A stretch of 7,662 nucleotides of DNA from Candidatus Aenigmatarchaeota archaeon (GTDB taxonomy: Archaea > Aenigmatarchaeota > Aenigmatarchaeia > CG10238-14 > SCSR01). Where the stretch lies: positions 1 through 7,662 of the forward strand of contig JASEGN010000040.1 of the NCBI GenBank assembly GCA_030018055.1. The letters are read 5' to 3'. The notes under the pieces were generated by a model that worked only from the letters and a program-made list of their open reading frames with translations, was not told the origin of the DNA and did not search any database. Each line of letters opens with the position of its first letter. Within the stretch, counting starts at the first letter, position 1. The translations under genes and the position numbers were made by a program. Of this stretch, positions 5,989 to 7,662 are shown piece by piece.

Positions 5989-6647
5989 TTCCTCATGCCT
6001 TTTTGAAGAACATGGCTTGTCTCCTCTGCCTCTTCATATAACCATTCCAAAAGCTTAAGCTCTTGGACTATTCCTCTTTGCTCCTCATCAACTTTGGATA
6101 ATAAAGCCTTGCACTTTTCCAGGTCAGAATTTGCCCTATAACCTTCGGATTTGAGTTTTTTTATATCATCGTTTATCTTGTCCAATTTGTGACATAACTT
6201 TCTACATTTGTCGTATGTTTTCTTATCCAAAAGTGGGAGAGTTATCTCTGGTTTGCCCAGGTAAAAAATTGCAGGAAGTCCTTGTTTTTCAACCTGCCAA
6301 CGTGCTAGTTTTAAAAGTTTGGAATCAAGTTTGGCTCCGGCTTCAGCAAAACTCTCCTCATCATAACAAATGAATGAATTTTTTAAGTCGAGAACTGGCA
6401 TTTCCCCCTTTGTTTTGGTCTTCTTGCCATCTCTTGTTACCCTATAATAAACTTTTCCTGGCCTTTGAACGTTTGCATTAATTACATCCAGAATTTCCTC
6501 GTATATCCTTTCTCTGGCCCTTCTAAGCCTCAGCATCTGATTTTTGACATCCTTTGTCCTGTTAAAACGATATATCAAATCTTGACTCTCTGCATAAATC
6601 TCCTTTAATGTCCTTTCATTTGAAGAAAATGGAAGTTTGGAGCGCAT
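5985..6647 (-). CDS. Hypothetical 220-residue coiled-coil-rich protein
   Basis: I do not recognise the family. The N-terminal 60 residues are helical and rich in Arg and Glu (LRRARERIYEEIL). A central globular part (about 62-135) contains KVYYRVTRDGKKTKTKGE and LPAIFYLGKPEITLPLL, suggestive of beta strands. The C-terminal half (about 140-215) is long helices with heptad-like leucines and lysines, likely an antiparallel coiled coil. ATG 6647 is preceded by AAAGGA overlapping the stop of the phosphoesterase gene 15 nt upstream, and it shares an ATGA overlap with the next gene. Being locked between a nuclease-type phosphoesterase and a second helical protein suggests a complex, but this is inference. 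Confidence 0.7.
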   Translation of the reverse strand: MRSKLPFSSNERTLKEIYAESQDLIYRFNRTKDVKNQMLRLRRARERIYEEILDVINANVQRPGKVYYRVTRDGKKTKTKGEMPVLDLKNSFICYDEESFAEAGAKLDSKLLKLARWQVEKQGLPAIFYLGKPEITLPLLDKKTYDKCRKLCHKLDKINDDIKKLKSEGYRANSDLEKCKALLSKVDEEQRGIVQELKLLEWLYEEAEETSHVLQKGMRK

Positions 6648-6662
6648 ATTCTCTAATATCCT

Positions 6663-7403
6663 TTAGAGACTTAAATTTTTAATCTTAGGAAATTTCAACG
6701 CACCAACCCCTTTTTCCAAAGCTATTGGGGTTAAGTTCTCGAAATCTGTACCCTCTCTCAAAATTGGCGATAGGAATTCCTTTTTTGGGATTAAATTCAC
6801 ATCAGTTCCAGAAGCCCAAGAAGAAATTGCTGGTAAGCAGATGAAATTTTTTCCACCTACTGTTTTTCCATAAAGCAAGCAAGGAACTTTCACTTTATCA
6901 AAACCCTCCCTCAGAACTAGGCTTGGATGTTCGTGTGCGATCACAACTGTTTTTGCTCCCTTTGGTATTTTTATCCTCTCATGGCCATGGACAAAAAAAA
7001 TTCCCTTAGCTAAGTAATAAGGATCGTGCAACTCCATGCCAATTTTAGAGATGATGTTAAGCAAATAATTATCGTGATTTCCTCTTACAAGAACTATCCT
7101 TTCAACTTCTTTCCTCAAAAAATCTATTAACTTAAAAACTTCCCTCCATTCTTGGGCAGAGGCCTCTCCAAATTCATGCTTTACATCACCAACAATTATC
7201 AGGTCTTTTGCCCTTACTTTTTTGAAAATACCTCTCAAATCCTTTAGAATTTCCTTCAGCTGAGTTTCAGGAACAAAGATCCCTTGTTGCGCTAAAGCTA
7301 GTTCATAGCCCAAATGCAAATCAGCAATAGCAATGGCATCCAAGCTTTCAATAGAAATTGCCCTGAATCCGTCTATTGTCTTCATTCCATCGAAAATTTC
7401 CAT
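6663..7403 (-). CDS. COG1407 (ICC-like) metallophosphoesterase, SbcD-related
   Basis: The 246-residue product has the calcineurin-like metal-binding motifs in order: DLH (D28, H30), GD (G72-D73), GNHD (108-111), HGH (139-141) and AHEH (156-159). This arrangement and length fit the archaeal SbcD/Mre11-related group, the same COG as the bacterial ligase-associated PdeM; these bind two divalent metals and are thought to cut phosphodiester bonds, with true substrates mostly untested. The C-terminal part (about 165-246) lacks the Mre11 capping domain, so it is not Mre11 itself. It is the first gene of the operon. A TATA-like TTTAAATGC at about 7442-7450 on - is a possible promoter, 40 or more bases upstream. 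Confidence 0.85.
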   Translation of the reverse strand: MEIFDGMKTIDGFRAISIESLDAIAIADLHLGYELALAQQGIFVPETQLKEILKDLRGIFKKVRAKDLIIVGDVKHEFGEASAQEWREVFKLIDFLRKEVERIVLVRGNHDNYLLNIISKIGMELHDPYYLAKGIFFVHGHERIKIPKGAKTVVIAHEHPSLVLREGFDKVKVPCLLYGKTVGGKNFICLPAISSWASGTDVNLIPKKEFLSPILREGTDFENLTPIALEKGVGALKFPKIKNLSL

Positions 7404-7465
7404 ATTATTTCTTTCTTTTTAAAACTTATCTGATACCGAAAATGCATTTAAAGTTTTTTATGGGG

Positions 7466-7475
7466 TTTAAAATTA
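7466..7475 (+). promoter_or_regulatory. TATA-like box of the tRNA-Leu gene
   Basis: TTTAAAATTA is centred about 22 bases before the mature 5' end of the tRNA at 7492. The spacing fits if transcription starts a few bases upstream and RNase P trims the leader. Confidence 0.4.
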
Positions 7476-7523
7476 AATTCATAAACTGTAAGCAGGGGTA
7501 GCCAAGTCTGGTCAAAGGCGCAG

Positions 7524-7549
7524 GAAAAACCTTAATTCAGTATTTGCGA
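7524..7549 (+). other. tRNA intron at position 29/30, in the anticodon stem
   Basis: The borders are fixed by tRNA pairing: only CAG plus AG gives the stem strand matching CTCTG, and bases at the ends do not allow sliding. A relaxed BHB is visible: helix CGC (7519-7521) with GCG (7546-7548), 3-nt bulges AGG and AAG beside it, an internal helix AAAAAC/GTATTT with one mismatch, and a short outer helix AGG/CUU. The 3' cut would be one base off the ideal bulge position, so the fold is non-ideal. Confidence 0.8.
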
Positions 7550-7568
7550 AGCTTAGGACTCTGTGGCT

Positions 7569-7581
7569 ATAATAACCACAA
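7569..7581 (+). other. Probable 13-nt intron in the tRNA variable arm
   Basis: Helix GUGG (7563-7566)/CCAC (7576-7579) is flanked by bulges CUA and AAU, with a partial outer helix CUCU/AGUG. Cutting after the second base of each bulge removes 7569-7581 and leaves UGGCUUAGUGCCUC as the variable arm. A 5-bp reading of the helix would give 14 nt instead. The alternative is an unusually long variable arm with no intron. Confidence 0.6.
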
Positions 7582-7662
7582 TAGTGCCTCATGGGTTCAA
7601 ATCCCATCCCCTGCATCTGCAGTGTAAGGTGAAGGGACCAAAGCCCAGAAAAGAAATTCTTT

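Larger units (their letters stand above)
7492..7615 (+). tRNA. tRNA-Leu (UAG) with two inferred non-canonical introns
   Basis: Acceptor GCAGGGG (7492-7498) pairs with CCCCTGC (7608-7614) and A7615 is the discriminator; CCA is not encoded. The D arm runs from GCC to GGC (7501-7519). The T arm is ATGGG/CCCAT around TTCAAAT. The loop CTTAGGA (7552-7558) gives anticodon UAG, reading CUA and related Leu codons. CTCTG (7559-7563) needs CAGAG opposite: CAG is at 7521-7523 but AG only at 7550-7551, so 26 nt (7524-7549) must be removed. The variable region is 27 nt; removing 13 nt leaves a normal 14-nt class II arm with a GGC/GCC stem. The mature tRNA would be 85 nt, usual for Leu. Confidence 0.92.

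Noticed and set aside
1..7662. CRISPR array, insertion sequence ends or rRNA
   Set aside because: No spaced direct repeats, transposase motifs, terminal repeats or rRNA segments were seen.
7616..7662. A further gene after the tRNA
   Set aside because: Only 47 bases remain and no start, motif or RNA fold is recognisable.

Overview
The window is archaeal. It carries a tRNA-Leu gene whose sequence only folds if non-canonical introns are removed, a recognisable fragment of TATA-binding protein (TBP), archaeal-type 5-formyltetrahydrofolate cyclo-ligase, AmrS and COG1407 phosphoesterase genes, and TATA-like boxes about 26-27 nt before several start codons, as in leaderless archaeal genes. The DNA is AT-rich. 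I cannot assign a lineage from the sequence alone; scattered non-canonical bulge-helix-bulge (BHB) introns are best known from Thermoproteota and some DPANN archaea.

Layout. Positions 1-644 hold two or three short ORFs without recognised homology, partly decayed, and a perfect 16-bp palindrome. A folate-type cyclo-ligase gene follows on the + strand (to 1295). Convergent to it is a radical SAM gene, amrS (1427-2486, - strand). It looks frameshifted in its CxxxCxxC motif, but it contains a 19-nt segment in a textbook BHB fold, and removing that segment restores a complete 346-residue AmrS. Directly upstream of amrS lies a freestanding two-motif LAGLIDADG protein with a C-terminal winged helix (2522-3334, -). 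Then come a small winged-helix regulator (+), a SerB-like HAD phosphatase (+), a small probable winged-helix protein (-) and a single-domain EamA transporter (-).

Positions 5286-5679 are a composite relic: a TBP fragment on + abuts the N-terminal third of a second amrS on -. The second amrS breaks off about 12 codons before the place where the first copy carries its mini-intron. Upstream of it, on -, is a tight operon: a COG1407-type metallophosphoesterase, a 220-residue coiled-coil-rich protein and a 101-residue coiled-coil protein, with the amrS relic 3 nt beyond. The window closes with a divergent tRNA-Leu(UAG) gene with two inferred introns (26 nt at position 29/30, about 13 nt in the variable arm).

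The unifying theme is RNA splicing by the tRNA splicing endonuclease: two genes, one coding for protein and one for tRNA, read correctly only if BHB-like introns are removed. The protein-coding mini-intron sits in the catalytic cluster motif of amrS and is the most remarkable item here.
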